DNA of 44,923 nucleotides from a bacterium (GTDB taxonomy: Bacteria; Desulfobacterota; JAPLJL01). Of this stretch, positions 7,196 to 14,721 are shown in pieces. The position numbers and the translations under genes are program-made. Location of the stretch: positions 1 to 44,923 of the forward strand of contig JAQTNV010000028.1 of the NCBI GenBank assembly GCA_028713675.1, read 5' to 3'. Position 1 is the first letter of the stretch; each line of letters starts with the position of its first letter. A model generated the notes under the pieces. That model did no database searches, was not told the DNA's origin, and saw only the letters and a list, made by a program, of their open reading frames with translations.

Positions 7196-8500
7196 ATGGC
7201 TAAGATACTATTTGCTCCGGTTCATGTGGCCGGGCATTTTTTCCCTACCATTCCCGTGGCCCATGCCTTGAAGAAAAGAGGGCATGAGGTCATCTATATT
7301 TCCGAAATCAACATGAAGGACTATGTTGAGGGAGAAGGCTTTACCCACTACCGGGTCGGACCGGGGGTCTGGGCCGGCAACCTTCCCGAGAAGTTCCCCC
7401 AGGTTTTAAAACTCAGGGGCAATCCCCGGATTCATTTCATCCTCAAGAATGTATATCTAGGCCTCGCCCCGTATTACATCAAGGATTCCCTGCCGATAGT
7501 TAAGAGGGAGAAGCCGGATCTCATGCTTTTCGATTGTTTTTCCTACCCCGGCAGGCTCGTGGCGGAAATGACCAATACACCCTGGGTGACCATGGCCATG
7601 TTCCTGGGATTGATTCCCAGCCGGGAGATGCCGCCGTACAGCTTCGGCCTGCCTCCCCCGAAAAATTTACTGCAGGAGATGATTTACGGGGTCTGGTGGC
7701 AGGGATTAGCCCTTTACATCAAGCGTTACGATCGAATTATTAACAGCATGCGAAAAGATTTTGGCTTGCCTCCTGTTTACCGGGCTTTCCTGGATTCCGC
7801 GATTTCCCCGTATCTTTATCTGGCTTTTACCGCGTTCGGTTTCGAATATTTCCAGAAAAATCTTCCGCCGCAGATTCATCTGGTGGGTCCTTCCCTCTGG
7901 AACCGGCCCAGGAATTATCAGGCTCCGGATTGGCTGGCCAAGTTTCCCGAGAAGCGGCCGGCGGTTTACATCACCATCGGGACGGTCGAGAGTGTTTACG
8001 AAAGAAGTTTCTTCCAGCTGGTGATGGAGGCATTTCGGGAAATACCGGATGTCCAGGGGTTGATGACGGTCTGCTATCCCGGCAAGGATATCAATGGCAT
8101 GGCGGTTCCTTCCAACCTGAGGATTGAGCAGTACATCCCCAATTCCGAGATCATTCCCAAGGTAGACCTGGTCGTGCACCACGCGGGTTTCAACACGACC
8201 ATGGATTGCATGGTGTACAACAAGCCGGCGGTGGCGGTCCCCATGGAAGGGGACCAGAATGAAAACGGCCGCCGCATAGAGGTGTCGGGGGTCGGATACC
8301 GCCTGCCTTACAAGGGACTGACCCCTGTCAAGCTGCGCCAGGCGATTATGAAGGCCCTGAAGGATGAGAATTTGAAAACCAGTGTGGCGAAAATTTCCAA
8401 GGAGCTCAACCAGATGAACGGACCGGAAACCTCCGCGGATCTGATCGAGCAGTTCCTGAAAACCAAGAAGCCGGTTTACCGCTCCGACTTTAAGAAGTAG
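7196..8500 (+). CDS. UGT/MGT-type glycosyltransferase (GT1 family)
   Basis: A 434-residue GT-B fold enzyme that moves a sugar from a nucleotide sugar to a lipid or small-molecule acceptor. The N-terminal acceptor domain opens with GHFFPTIPVAHAL (13-25). The C-terminal donor domain has the UGT signature region HHAGFNTTMDCMVYNKPAVAVPMEGDQNENG, where the usual HGG reads HAG. It has no signal peptide. The start lacks a clear ribosome-binding site. It converges on the fatty-acid-like cluster and is the only glycosyltransferase near it, so it could glycosylate the cluster product, as CrtX does for carotenoids; that link is positional inference. Sterol or macrolide-type acceptors are equally possible from sequence. 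Confidence 0.88.
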   Translation: MAKILFAPVHVAGHFFPTIPVAHALKKRGHEVIYISEINMKDYVEGEGFTHYRVGPGVWAGNLPEKFPQVLKLRGNPRIHFILKNVYLGLAPYYIKDSLPIVKREKPDLMLFDCFSYPGRLVAEMTNTPWVTMAMFLGLIPSREMPPYSFGLPPPKNLLQEMIYGVWWQGLALYIKRYDRIINSMRKDFGLPPVYRAFLDSAISPYLYLAFTAFGFEYFQKNLPPQIHLVGPSLWNRPRNYQAPDWLAKFPEKRPAVYITIGTVESVYERSFFQLVMEAFREIPDVQGLMTVCYPGKDINGMAVPSNLRIEQYIPNSEIIPKVDLVVHHAGFNTTMDCMVYNKPAVAVPMEGDQNENGRRIEVSGVGYRLPYKGLTPVKLRQAIMKALKDENLKTSVAKISKELNQMNGPETSADLIEQFLKTKKPVYRSDFKK

Positions 8501-8832
8501 TCCTTTCTCCCCTGCCTCCGGCGGGGAAAAGCCATTATTCCCGAATCTTTTTTGGAGTTTGTTTCCGTCCGTCTCCACTCAAGACGAGCCGGAGAACAAC
8601 GCAAAGCCTTTTTTTCTTTTTTGGGGGGTTAGTCCCGCTCCCTAATAAGGTGTTTGGTGTTAGGTCATAGGTGATAGGTTTAAACCCAATACCCATAACC
8701 CAAGACCTAAAACCGGATAAACCTTAGGGCCGTCCCCCAAAAAATCCAGCAAATTATTCGGAAATTAAAAGATGGGATTTCAAAAAGTTTCAAACCCCCG
8801 GCACCCGACATCTAACAACCAAAAACTGGGTT
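8501..8832. other. Intergenic region with palindromic heptad array
   Basis: A 332-bp gap between convergent genes with no credible ORF. A short GC-rich stem near 8508-8526 lacks a T tract. The main content is the array at 8649-8718. Confidence 0.6.
8649..8718. repeat. Mirror-arranged heptanucleotide array (5 x GGTNNNN then 5 x ACCNNNN)
   Basis: Ten 7-bp units in unbroken phase: GGTGTTT, GGTGTTA, GGTCATA, GGTGATA, GGTTTAA, then ACCCAAT, ACCCATA, ACCCAAG, ACCTAAA, ACCGGAT. The switch at 8683/8684 makes the whole array roughly self-complementary, centred on GGTTTAAACC. Confidence 0.85.
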
Positions 8833-9639
8833 TTATTCAAGCTTGGTGGCGCGGCGGATAATCTCGGCATCAAAACCATTCATGGTGCTTCCGGCGTCGA
8901 TGACGATGACCTGCCCGGTGATTCCGCTGGAGGCTTCACTCAGGAGGAAGACCGCGGCATTGGCCACCTCCCGGGTGGCGAGGTTGCGCTTCCGCAGGGT
9001 GCGGAGCTCGGCGAACAGATAGGATTCCACGAAGCCGGGGATGCCGGCCGCGGCGCTGGTTTTCAGGGGGCCGGCCCCGACCGCGTTGAAGCGGATTTCG
9101 GAGAAGCGGCTGAAAGATTTGGCCAGGAAGACCAGGCTGGAATTAAGCGCGGCCTTGATCGGGGCCATGTATCCGTAGTTTTCGACCGCGAAAACGGTGG
9201 TCATGATGGAGATGGTCACCACCGAGGCCTGGGGATGGAATAAGTCCTTGAACTGGTTGGAGAGGTTGATCAGGGAAAAGCAGGAGATGTCGAAGGCCTG
9301 CAGGAAATCGGGCTTGGGGGTTTCGTGGAACGGTTTTATTCCCTGGGAGTAGTTGGCGAAAGCGATGGAATGAACCAGGCCGTGGAGCACGGGGCACTGG
9401 ACCTTGACCTCCTCGTAGAGACGCGCGATCTCTTCCTGCTTTTCGACATTGCAGACAAAGATCGGAGCCCCGGGAAGAATCTTGGTGACGCTTTTCCGGT
9501 GTTCTTCCGAAGCGACGGAGTAGAGCACCCGGGCCCCGGCTTCGGTCAGGACCCGCCCGATCTCGTAGGCCACGCTTTTTTTGTTGGCGACCCCGACCAC
9601 CAGAAAATTCTGGTCTTTAACCTTGAGGAAATCGTTCAT
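8833..9639 (-). CDS. Divergent FabI-like enoyl-ACP reductase
   Basis: A 268-residue short-chain dehydrogenase of the FabI type, which would reduce the trans-2-enoyl-ACP at the end of each elongation cycle. The nucleotide site reads [15 protein letters not shown] (14-28), the FabI form of the glycine motif, and HSIAFA (90-95) is also FabI-like. The catalytic Tyr-X6-Lys is present as Y155 and K162. The Tyr that normally precedes it (E. coli Y146 in SYLG) is Ile145 here, in SIMT, so the substrate or mechanism may differ. It is the last gene of the minus-strand cluster and overlaps fabZ by 4 bp (ATGA), which means translational coupling. Its setting suggests a dedicated rather than household enzyme. 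Confidence 0.85.
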   Translation of the reverse strand: MNDFLKVKDQNFLVVGVANKKSVAYEIGRVLTEAGARVLYSVASEEHRKSVTKILPGAPIFVCNVEKQEEIARLYEEVKVQCPVLHGLVHSIAFANYSQGIKPFHETPKPDFLQAFDISCFSLINLSNQFKDLFHPQASVVTISIMTTVFAVENYGYMAPIKAALNSSLVFLAKSFSRFSEIRFNAVGAGPLKTSAAAGIPGFVESYLFAELRTLRKRNLATREVANAAVFLLSEASSGITGQVIVIDAGSTMNGFDAEIIRRATKLE

Positions 9640-10055
9640 GCCTTGACCAGGGCGCAGGTGAATTCCACCCGCACCGCCAATTGTTCGCCGACCCGGGCCG
9701 AACCCTTGAGGAAAATGGCGTTCTGGATGCGGTCCGAGATGGACACCTCGATCGCCAGTTCCTCCCCGGGCCGGACCATTCTTTTAAAGGCGGCGTTTTT
9801 CACCCGGGTGAGCACCGGGGTGCCGGATTCCAGGCTGATCACCTGGCTGGCAATCAGGATGGCCCCGCTCTGGAAAATCGACTCACAGAGGATTACCCCC
9901 GGGACCAGGGGATTGCCGGGATAATGACCCGCAAAAAACGGCTCTTCCGGGGGAAAGCATTTGACCGTGCGGATCTGGTTAGAGGTAAGTTCCACCACCC
10001 GGTCCACGAAGAGGAAGGGGGGGCGGTGGGGGATCAGTTTGGTTATGTCTTCCAT
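9636..10055 (-). CDS. FabZ-like 3-hydroxyacyl-ACP dehydratase
   Basis: A 139-residue hot-dog fold enzyme that dehydrates 3-hydroxyacyl-ACP to the trans-2-enoyl form. [16 protein letters not shown] (7-22) and [16 protein letters not shown] (43-58) are the FabZ signatures, giving catalytic His44 and Glu58. The length is normal for the family. No strong ribosome-binding site is visible, and a heptad array (10074-10108) lies 18 bp upstream of the start. Its stop overlaps the start of the FabI-like gene, so dehydratase and reductase are made together. Confidence 0.9.
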   Translation of the reverse strand: MEDITKLIPHRPPFLFVDRVVELTSNQIRTVKCFPPEEPFFAGHYPGNPLVPGVILCESIFQSGAILIASQVISLESGTPVLTRVKNAAFKRMVRPGEELAIEVSISDRIQNAIFLKGSARVGEQLAVRVEFTCALVKA

Positions 10056-10073
10056 AGGCGGATTTCCAGGTTT

Positions 10074-10108
10074 AAAGGTGAAAGGTCAAAGGTGAAAAGT
10101 GAAAAAAT
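10074..10108. repeat. Heptanucleotide array, 5 units (AAAGGTG)
   Basis: AAAGGTG, AAAGGTC, AAAGGTG, AAAAGTG, AAAAAAT in 7-bp phase, just upstream of fabZ. Confidence 0.8.
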
Positions 10109-10396
10109 AGAAACCAATGGCCATGTCTCCGTTGATTTTCTCTTCCCACATTTCTCCTGTTTGGTAAATCAATGTTCACAGACACCTTTCCCGTCATTCC
10201 AACGACCGCTGTTATCTAATCACTTATCGATTTCTAAGCAGCTCTTTACCCAAAATGCAAAAGCAATCAGCAATATCAATATAATAAAAAGAAGAATCCC
10301 CCTCTTTTTCTACCCGTGGTTATTACTTTGAAAGACACTTTAAACTTTAAATTTGGCTGTTTGAATATATATTAGTTCTATTCTATCTGTAAATTT

Positions 10397-10436
10397 ACTA
10401 ACTTACTAACTCACCAACTCACCAACTCACCAACAA
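10397..10436. repeat. Octanucleotide array, 5 units (ACCAACTC)
   Basis: ACTAACTT, ACTAACTC, ACCAACTC, ACCAACTC, ACCAACAA in 8-bp phase, ending 6 bp from the fabG stop codon. It is one of the few arrays here whose period is not 7. Confidence 0.8.
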
Positions 10437-10442
10437 CCGTTA

Positions 10443-11186
10443 TTAAAGTCCTCCGGTGACTTCCAGGGTGGTTCCGTTGATATATTCGGATTCGCGGGAA
10501 GCCAGAAACAGCACGCAGGAAGCCACTTCTTCCGGTTTCCCGAAGCGCTTGAGGGGCACCTGGTCGATATAGTACTGGCGCTGTTTTTCGGGGAGATCGG
10601 CGATCAGGTCGGTGCCGATGAAACCGGGGGAAACGCAGTTGACCGTGATCCCCCGGCTGGCCACTTCCTTGGACAGGGCCCGGGTCAGGCCGACCTGCCC
10701 GGCCTTGGCCGCCGCGTAATTGGCCTGACCGGCAAAACCATATTTGCCCACGGGCGAGGTGATTGTGATGATCCGGCCGTAGCGTTTCCTGATCATGGCC
10801 TTGATCGCGAATTTGGTCATGTTATAAGTGCCGTCGAGGTGGGTGGCGATCACCTTCGACCAGTCACCGGGCGGCATCATGGCCAGGACCCCGTCTTTCC
10901 GGATCCCGGCGTTATTGACCAGGACGTCGGGAATGAGGTCCTGTTTGTCGATTTCCCGGTAAAAGTCCTCTACCTTCTGATAATCGGCCACGTTGACCTG
11001 GAAGAGGGAGAGCCGGCCGGATTGCTCGCCCAGGGAGGATTGGAAAGCGACGGCGGCGGCCTCGTTTTCGAGATAGGTGGCGATCACCTGTCCGCCCGCG
11101 GAGAGAAAAGCGGTGCTGATGGCGCGGCCGATGCCCCGGGTTCCCCCGGTGACAATCGCGACCTGGCCGGTAAAATCAAATTTCAT
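10443..11186 (-). CDS. FabG-like 3-oxoacyl-ACP reductase
   Basis: A 247-residue classical short-chain dehydrogenase that would reduce 3-ketoacyl-ACP with NADPH. VTGGTRGIGRAI (12-23) binds the nucleotide, NNAG is at 91-94, and the catalytic Ser144, Tyr157 and Lys161 (YAAAK) are all present. The C-terminus EVTGGL is the usual FabG ending. GGAGG lies at ideal distance before the ATG, inside the last codons of the upstream FAD oxidoreductase, with which it overlaps by 11 bp. It therefore belongs to the same operon and probably serves the dedicated ACP of this cluster. Confidence 0.92.
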   Translation of the reverse strand: MKFDFTGQVAIVTGGTRGIGRAISTAFLSAGGQVIATYLENEAAAVAFQSSLGEQSGRLSLFQVNVADYQKVEDFYREIDKQDLIPDVLVNNAGIRKDGVLAMMPPGDWSKVIATHLDGTYNMTKFAIKAMIRKRYGRIITITSPVGKYGFAGQANYAAAKAGQVGLTRALSKEVASRGITVNCVSPGFIGTDLIADLPEKQRQYYIDQVPLKRFGKPEEVASCVLFLASRESEYINGTTLEVTGGL

Positions 11187-12603
11187 GGATGCCTCCTTGA
11201 TCTCCCCGGGACGGGGAACCCAGAAAAACCTCCAGGCTGTGAGCCACGATCACGCCGTAATTGACCGTTCCCAGCCAGCCCGACATGATAATCCCGACTG
11301 AACCGGTATGAAAAAGGCCCCCGATTTCCCGGGAGATGTCCTGGCTGACCTTCAAGCCCTCGAATTTGGTCCCAAACGACGCTCCCAGCAGGTGCCCGGT
11401 GTAACGGGCGAAGGTCCGGGGGGTCGCGGCTTCCCGGTGATCAATCTTGTCGGTGATCCCGGGAAGATATCTCTCCAGGTTGGCAATCGTTTTCCCGATG
11501 AGCCTTTGTTTGTCGGCCTGATATTCCTCGTCTGAAAGGTGGGCCCAGTCATCCCACCGGGCGTTGCTGGAAGCCACGATCGTATAGCGGTTATGACCCG
11601 GGCGGATCTTGGGGGAGTAAAAGGAAAAGGACTGGCTGGTGACTTCCTTGGCCGAGAGGGCGGCCGGATCGTAATGGGGAAGGGTGGAGGTGAAAAGCAG
11701 GTCGGCGAAATCGGGGACCTCTTCTCCCTCGCGGATTCCCAGGTAGACCTGGCAGCTGGAGCCGCTCATCCGCACCGACCCGGCCAGGTCCAGGTAGGAG
11801 GGAGAAAAGTATTCTTTCCCCACCAGGTTAAGGATGGTGTGGAGCAGATTGGCGTTGGACAAAACGGCCCGGCAGCGGATCTCCTGGCCCCCGACCGTTA
11901 TCCCTGCGATTTTTCCCTGTTTCACCAGGATTTTTTCGGCACGGGCGCGGTTGCGGATGTGGACGCCGTTATTCTCCAGTTCCAGGCGCATCTCCCGGAC
12001 CAGGTTGTCGGTGCCCCCCTGAAAGGTATAAACCCCCCGGTTGAGGAAATTGGAAAAGACGATCCCGAAGGTGATCGCCGGGTCCTCCGGGGTGGAACCG
12101 TTCGCGTAGGTGATGGGTTCCATCAACAGGCGGTGGACATCGCTCCGTCCCGGGAAGGATTCCTCCAGCAATTCCCGGGTGGTCTGGGAAGACTCGGAGT
12201 AGAACTCCATTTCTTTCAGGCGCCGGAAGAACCGGTCGACCATTTCCGGCGGGACCCGGAAGTGTTCGATCAGGAGCCGGGTCAGATCGCCGAGTTCGAA
12301 GCTGCTGGTGATATTGAACTGGGGATTGTCCAGCCGGATGCGGGAGAGCTGGATGATGGAATCGGTGATTTTCTGGTTCCAGTATTTGCGGCAGCTCTTC
12401 TTCATCCCGAAGGGAAAGCCATGGAGCGAAACGTCAAAAACATGCCCTCCACGCCGCCGGAACCAGGCGGCCAGGCCGCCGAGGTTGGGCTGCTGTTCGA
12501 GGAGCAGGACTCTCCGCCCCCACTTCGCCAGCTGGTTGGCGCCGGTCAGGCCCGCGAGCCCGCTTCCGATCACCACCACATCGTATTCAGTGTTTAAATC
12601 CAT
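11176..12603 (-). CDS. CrtI-like FAD-dependent desaturase/isomerase-type oxidoreductase, copy 1
   Basis: A 475-residue flavoprotein of the phytoene desaturase (amine-oxidase fold) superfamily. The dinucleotide-binding motif is at the N-terminus (DVVVIGSGLAGLTGANQLAKWG, glycines 13, 15, 18), followed by LEQQPNLGGLAAWF, and the C-terminal FAD segment reads HTGSVGIIMSGW. Family members desaturate, isomerise or saturate polyenes. Here the company is ACP, ketosynthase, FabG, FabZ and a FabI-like reductase, with no carotenoid synthase, so an acyl chain is the likely substrate (inference). It is a diverged paralogue of the next gene upstream. It overlaps fabG by 11 bp. Confidence 0.85.
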   Translation of the reverse strand: MDLNTEYDVVVIGSGLAGLTGANQLAKWGRRVLLLEQQPNLGGLAAWFRRRGGHVFDVSLHGFPFGMKKSCRKYWNQKITDSIIQLSRIRLDNPQFNITSSFELGDLTRLLIEHFRVPPEMVDRFFRRLKEMEFYSESSQTTRELLEESFPGRSDVHRLLMEPITYANGSTPEDPAITFGIVFSNFLNRGVYTFQGGTDNLVREMRLELENNGVHIRNRARAEKILVKQGKIAGITVGGQEIRCRAVLSNANLLHTILNLVGKEYFSPSYLDLAGSVRMSGSSCQVYLGIREGEEVPDFADLLFTSTLPHYDPAALSAKEVTSQSFSFYSPKIRPGHNRYTIVASSNARWDDWAHLSDEEYQADKQRLIGKTIANLERYLPGITDKIDHREAATPRTFARYTGHLLGASFGTKFEGLKVSQDISREIGGLFHTGSVGIIMSGWLGTVNYGVIVAHSLEVFLGSPSRGDQGGIHEI

Positions 12604-12680
12604 TTTCCAGCCATCAGATATTAGATATTAATAGTAGGCTACATGAGACCGCCGCAAAACTATAAATTCATCCGCTTTCG

Positions 12681-12766
12681 GTCATTGCGGGTTCGCCGCA
12701 GGCGGACGCTCAATCTATTCTCCTCCGACTGATTATTATAGATTGCTTCGCTTCGCTCGCAATGAC
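12681..12766. repeat. REP-like inverted element (GTCATTGCG termini)
   Basis: It starts GTCATTGCG and ends CGCAATGAC, with inner arms CAATCTAT and ATAGATTG. Related sequence starts at 29875. It lies between the two CrtI-like genes. It is a non-coding palindromic repeat of a type scattered through many bacterial genomes. Confidence 0.65.
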
Positions 12767-12807
12767 AACCTTCAGTTTTGTTTGACAACGGTCTCAAATT
12801 ATTTCCT

Positions 12808-12842
12808 AAACTCCAAACTCAAAACCCGAAACTCGAAACTAT
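12808..12842. repeat. Heptanucleotide array, 5 units (AAACTCG)
   Basis: AAACTCC, AAACTCA, AAACCCG, AAACTCG, AAACTAT. The stop codon of the second CrtI-like gene (minus strand, 12839-12841) lies inside the last unit. Confidence 0.8.
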
Positions 12843-14221
12843 TTAAGCCCGTGCAGGTTGGCGATGGAAATGCCGCTGAGAATCGCCCCGATGATGCCCA
12901 GGAATCCCTGGTCGGTACCGCAGAGAAAAAGGTTTTTCCAGGGGGTGACCCCGGGGCGGTGCTTGACCGGTGAGCCGTAAACGGCCCCTTCGATATGGCT
13001 GGTGAACTTCACGATCGTCCGGGGGGTGAACATGTCGGTTAAAACGATATGAGGCCGGAAATCCGGGATCAGCTTCACGGCTTCGGCCCAGGAGGCCTGC
13101 AGCCAGCTTTGTTTCTGCTCCCGGTATTCCGCTTCGGGAAAAGCCAGCCAGGGCTCGGGATTCGCGATGTGGGTCAGGCGGACAATGCCTTCGGGAAGCG
13201 GTTCGGGATAATGGAAATTGTTCGGGCAGCAGATGACCCCGCTCCGGACATCCACGGCTTTCTGCGGCCGTTCGTAGGCAAACCGTTCGGAATTATTGAA
13301 AAAAATAATGGTGGAATCCAGTCCCGCTTTGCCCGGGTCGCGGTCCAGGATGTTGATGGACTCGATCAGGGCCAGGCGCCCGGTGGGCGGGCGGAGGGAA
13401 GCGGCTTCCGAACCGGAGCAGAGCCGCAGGGTTTCGGGGTATCCGGCGGAGGAAAAAATCATCCCCGCCTGCAGGACCTCGCCGTTTTCCAGCTCGACCG
13501 ATTCCACCCGGTCCCGGCCGAGGTGAAGCCGCTTGACCCCGGAGCGGAGGCGGAGCTCCCCGCCGGATTCCTTGAACCTTCTCACCAGGACGTCGAGAAT
13601 GGTCTTGGCCCCGCCCAGGGAACGGGCGAACCCCTCCTGGAAAATGCCCTTGAACATGGTGACGAACTGGGAGAAATCCACGTCGTTTTCTTCCGCGCTC
13701 CCGTAGAAAAGGAGGGGACAGAAGATCATGTCCTCGAGGAGACGGTCGGTAACATACCGGCGCACCGTTTCCCGGGCCGAGGTGTGGGGGGCGTTCAGGT
13801 CCAGGTCGTTGAATCCCATGATGAACCGGACCAGGCTCCGGAATCCGTCCGCCTGGCCGGGAAAGTTGTCCCGGATTTCCTGGGAGAAGAGCTCCGGGTC
13901 GTTGGAGAAGCGGAGTTTGATTCCGGGGAAGGCCACGGCGGAATAATTCTGGGGGCAGAGAGCAAATTCGTCGTAATCGATCCGGAGCTGGCGGAGCAGA
14001 CGGTTAAGGGGGGCCGATTTGATCCCGCGGGGGACATAGTTGGTCATGGCGTGCAGGCCGACGTCCAGGCGGCGGCCCTGGAATTTGTAATAGGAATTCA
14101 GTCCCCCTACGAGGGAATGCTTTTCGAGCAGGCAGACTTTCTTTTCGAAGTGGGCCAGCCGGATTCCCGCCGCCAGTCCCGACATCCCCGCCCCGATGAT
14201 GATGGCATCATATTGACTCAT
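12839..14221 (-). CDS. CrtI-like FAD-dependent desaturase/isomerase-type oxidoreductase, copy 2
   Basis: A 460-residue flavoprotein of the same superfamily as its neighbour. IIIGAGMSGLAAGIRLAHF holds the glycine motif (10, 12, 15), then LEKHSLVGGLNSYY, and a C-terminal FAD segment LFLCGTDQGFLGIIGAILSG. The two copies differ strongly in the substrate region, so they likely do successive or different reactions. It sits between the ACP gene and copy 1 on the minus strand. The stop codon falls inside a heptad repeat array. Possible roles are desaturation of an acyl-ACP or cis/trans isomerisation of a polyene; sequence alone cannot decide. Confidence 0.85.
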   Translation of the reverse strand: MSQYDAIIIGAGMSGLAAGIRLAHFEKKVCLLEKHSLVGGLNSYYKFQGRRLDVGLHAMTNYVPRGIKSAPLNRLLRQLRIDYDEFALCPQNYSAVAFPGIKLRFSNDPELFSQEIRDNFPGQADGFRSLVRFIMGFNDLDLNAPHTSARETVRRYVTDRLLEDMIFCPLLFYGSAEENDVDFSQFVTMFKGIFQEGFARSLGGAKTILDVLVRRFKESGGELRLRSGVKRLHLGRDRVESVELENGEVLQAGMIFSSAGYPETLRLCSGSEAASLRPPTGRLALIESINILDRDPGKAGLDSTIIFFNNSERFAYERPQKAVDVRSGVICCPNNFHYPEPLPEGIVRLTHIANPEPWLAFPEAEYREQKQSWLQASWAEAVKLIPDFRPHIVLTDMFTPRTIVKFTSHIEGAVYGSPVKHRPGVTPWKNLFLCGTDQGFLGIIGAILSGISIANLHGLK

Positions 14222-14344
14222 ATAAATCTGAAAACGGGTTCAAGGGGCCGGGGGTTCGGGGGAAATACACAATTGAAATATAGTGAACAGATAACAGTAC
14301 TTTGTGTTTTCTTGACCATTTGAATCCTGGAACCCTGGCCCCCT

Positions 14345-14593
14345 TTATTTTTTGAGTTTCGGACCCAGGTAGGCAACGCATTTATCGAGGGTGACCAGCT
14401 CGGGGTAATCCGCCTCCGGGACCTCAACGCCGTGACGCTTGCGCAACTCCATCACGATATCGAGAAAATCCATGGAATCGAGGTCAAGCTGTTCCCGGAG
14501 GGGAACATCGGGGGCCACGTGGCTCAGGTCTTCATCGGGGGCGATTTCGGCGATGATGGCAAAGATAAGCTTGATGATTTCTTCTCTGGTCAT
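14345..14593 (-). CDS. Dedicated acyl carrier protein
   Basis: An 82-residue acidic helical protein with the phosphopantetheine attachment motif LDLDSMDFLDIVMEL. Ser40 is the expected carrier site. The context MDFLDIVMELRKRHGVEVPE with DYPELVTL after it is unlike household AcpP (DSLDTVELVMALEEEF), so this is a specialised ACP. Strong GGAGG lies 9 nt before the ATG. It stands between the ketosynthase and the CrtI-like genes and should carry the chain for the whole cluster. Confidence 0.92.
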   Translation of the reverse strand: MTREEIIKLIFAIIAEIAPDEDLSHVAPDVPLREQLDLDSMDFLDIVMELRKRHGVEVPEADYPELVTLDKCVAYLGPKLKK

Positions 14594-14619
14594 AACTATT
14601 TACCTCCGCTTTGTAAGCT

Positions 14620-14647
14620 CCAATTACCAAATCCCAATTACCAAACA
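14620..14647. repeat. Heptanucleotide array, 4 units (CCAATTA/CCAAATC)
   Basis: CCAATTA, CCAAATC, CCAATTA, CCAAACA in the leader of the ACP gene. The same array type stands before the genes starting at 31303 and 43007. Confidence 0.8.
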
Positions 14648-14698
14648 AACTCCGGTGTCCAAATCCCAATAACCAAACAAGACCGTTGCCGATATATG

Positions 14699-14719
14699 TT
14701 AACTTTGAACTTTAAACCT
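14699..14719. repeat. Short heptanucleotide array next to the ketosynthase stop
   Basis: TTAACTT, TGAACTT, TAAACCT, ending 3 bp from the ketosynthase stop codon (14722-14724). Confidence 0.55.
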
Positions 14720-14721
14720 CT

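Larger units (their letters stand above)
10056..10442. other. Intergenic region inside the lipid cluster
   Basis: A 387-bp AT-rich gap between fabG and fabZ-fabI with no credible gene. It holds a heptad array at 10074-10108 next to fabZ and an octamer array at 10397-10436 next to the fabG stop. The middle may carry a separate promoter for fabZ-fabI, but no convincing hexamer pair was found. Confidence 0.55.

Noticed and set aside
7196-8500. Definite member of the lipid cluster
   Set aside because: It is convergent with the cluster and separated by a repeat-filled gap, so only a possible link is stated.
8508-8526. Terminator after the glycosyltransferase gene
   Set aside because: The stem has a bulge and is followed by A, not T, on the plus strand.
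11176-14221. Carotenoid cluster, because of two CrtI-like genes near a UGT glycosyltransferase
   Set aside because: No phytoene synthase, prenyl synthase or cyclase is present, and the neighbours are ACP, ketosynthase, FabG, FabZ and a FabI-like reductase.
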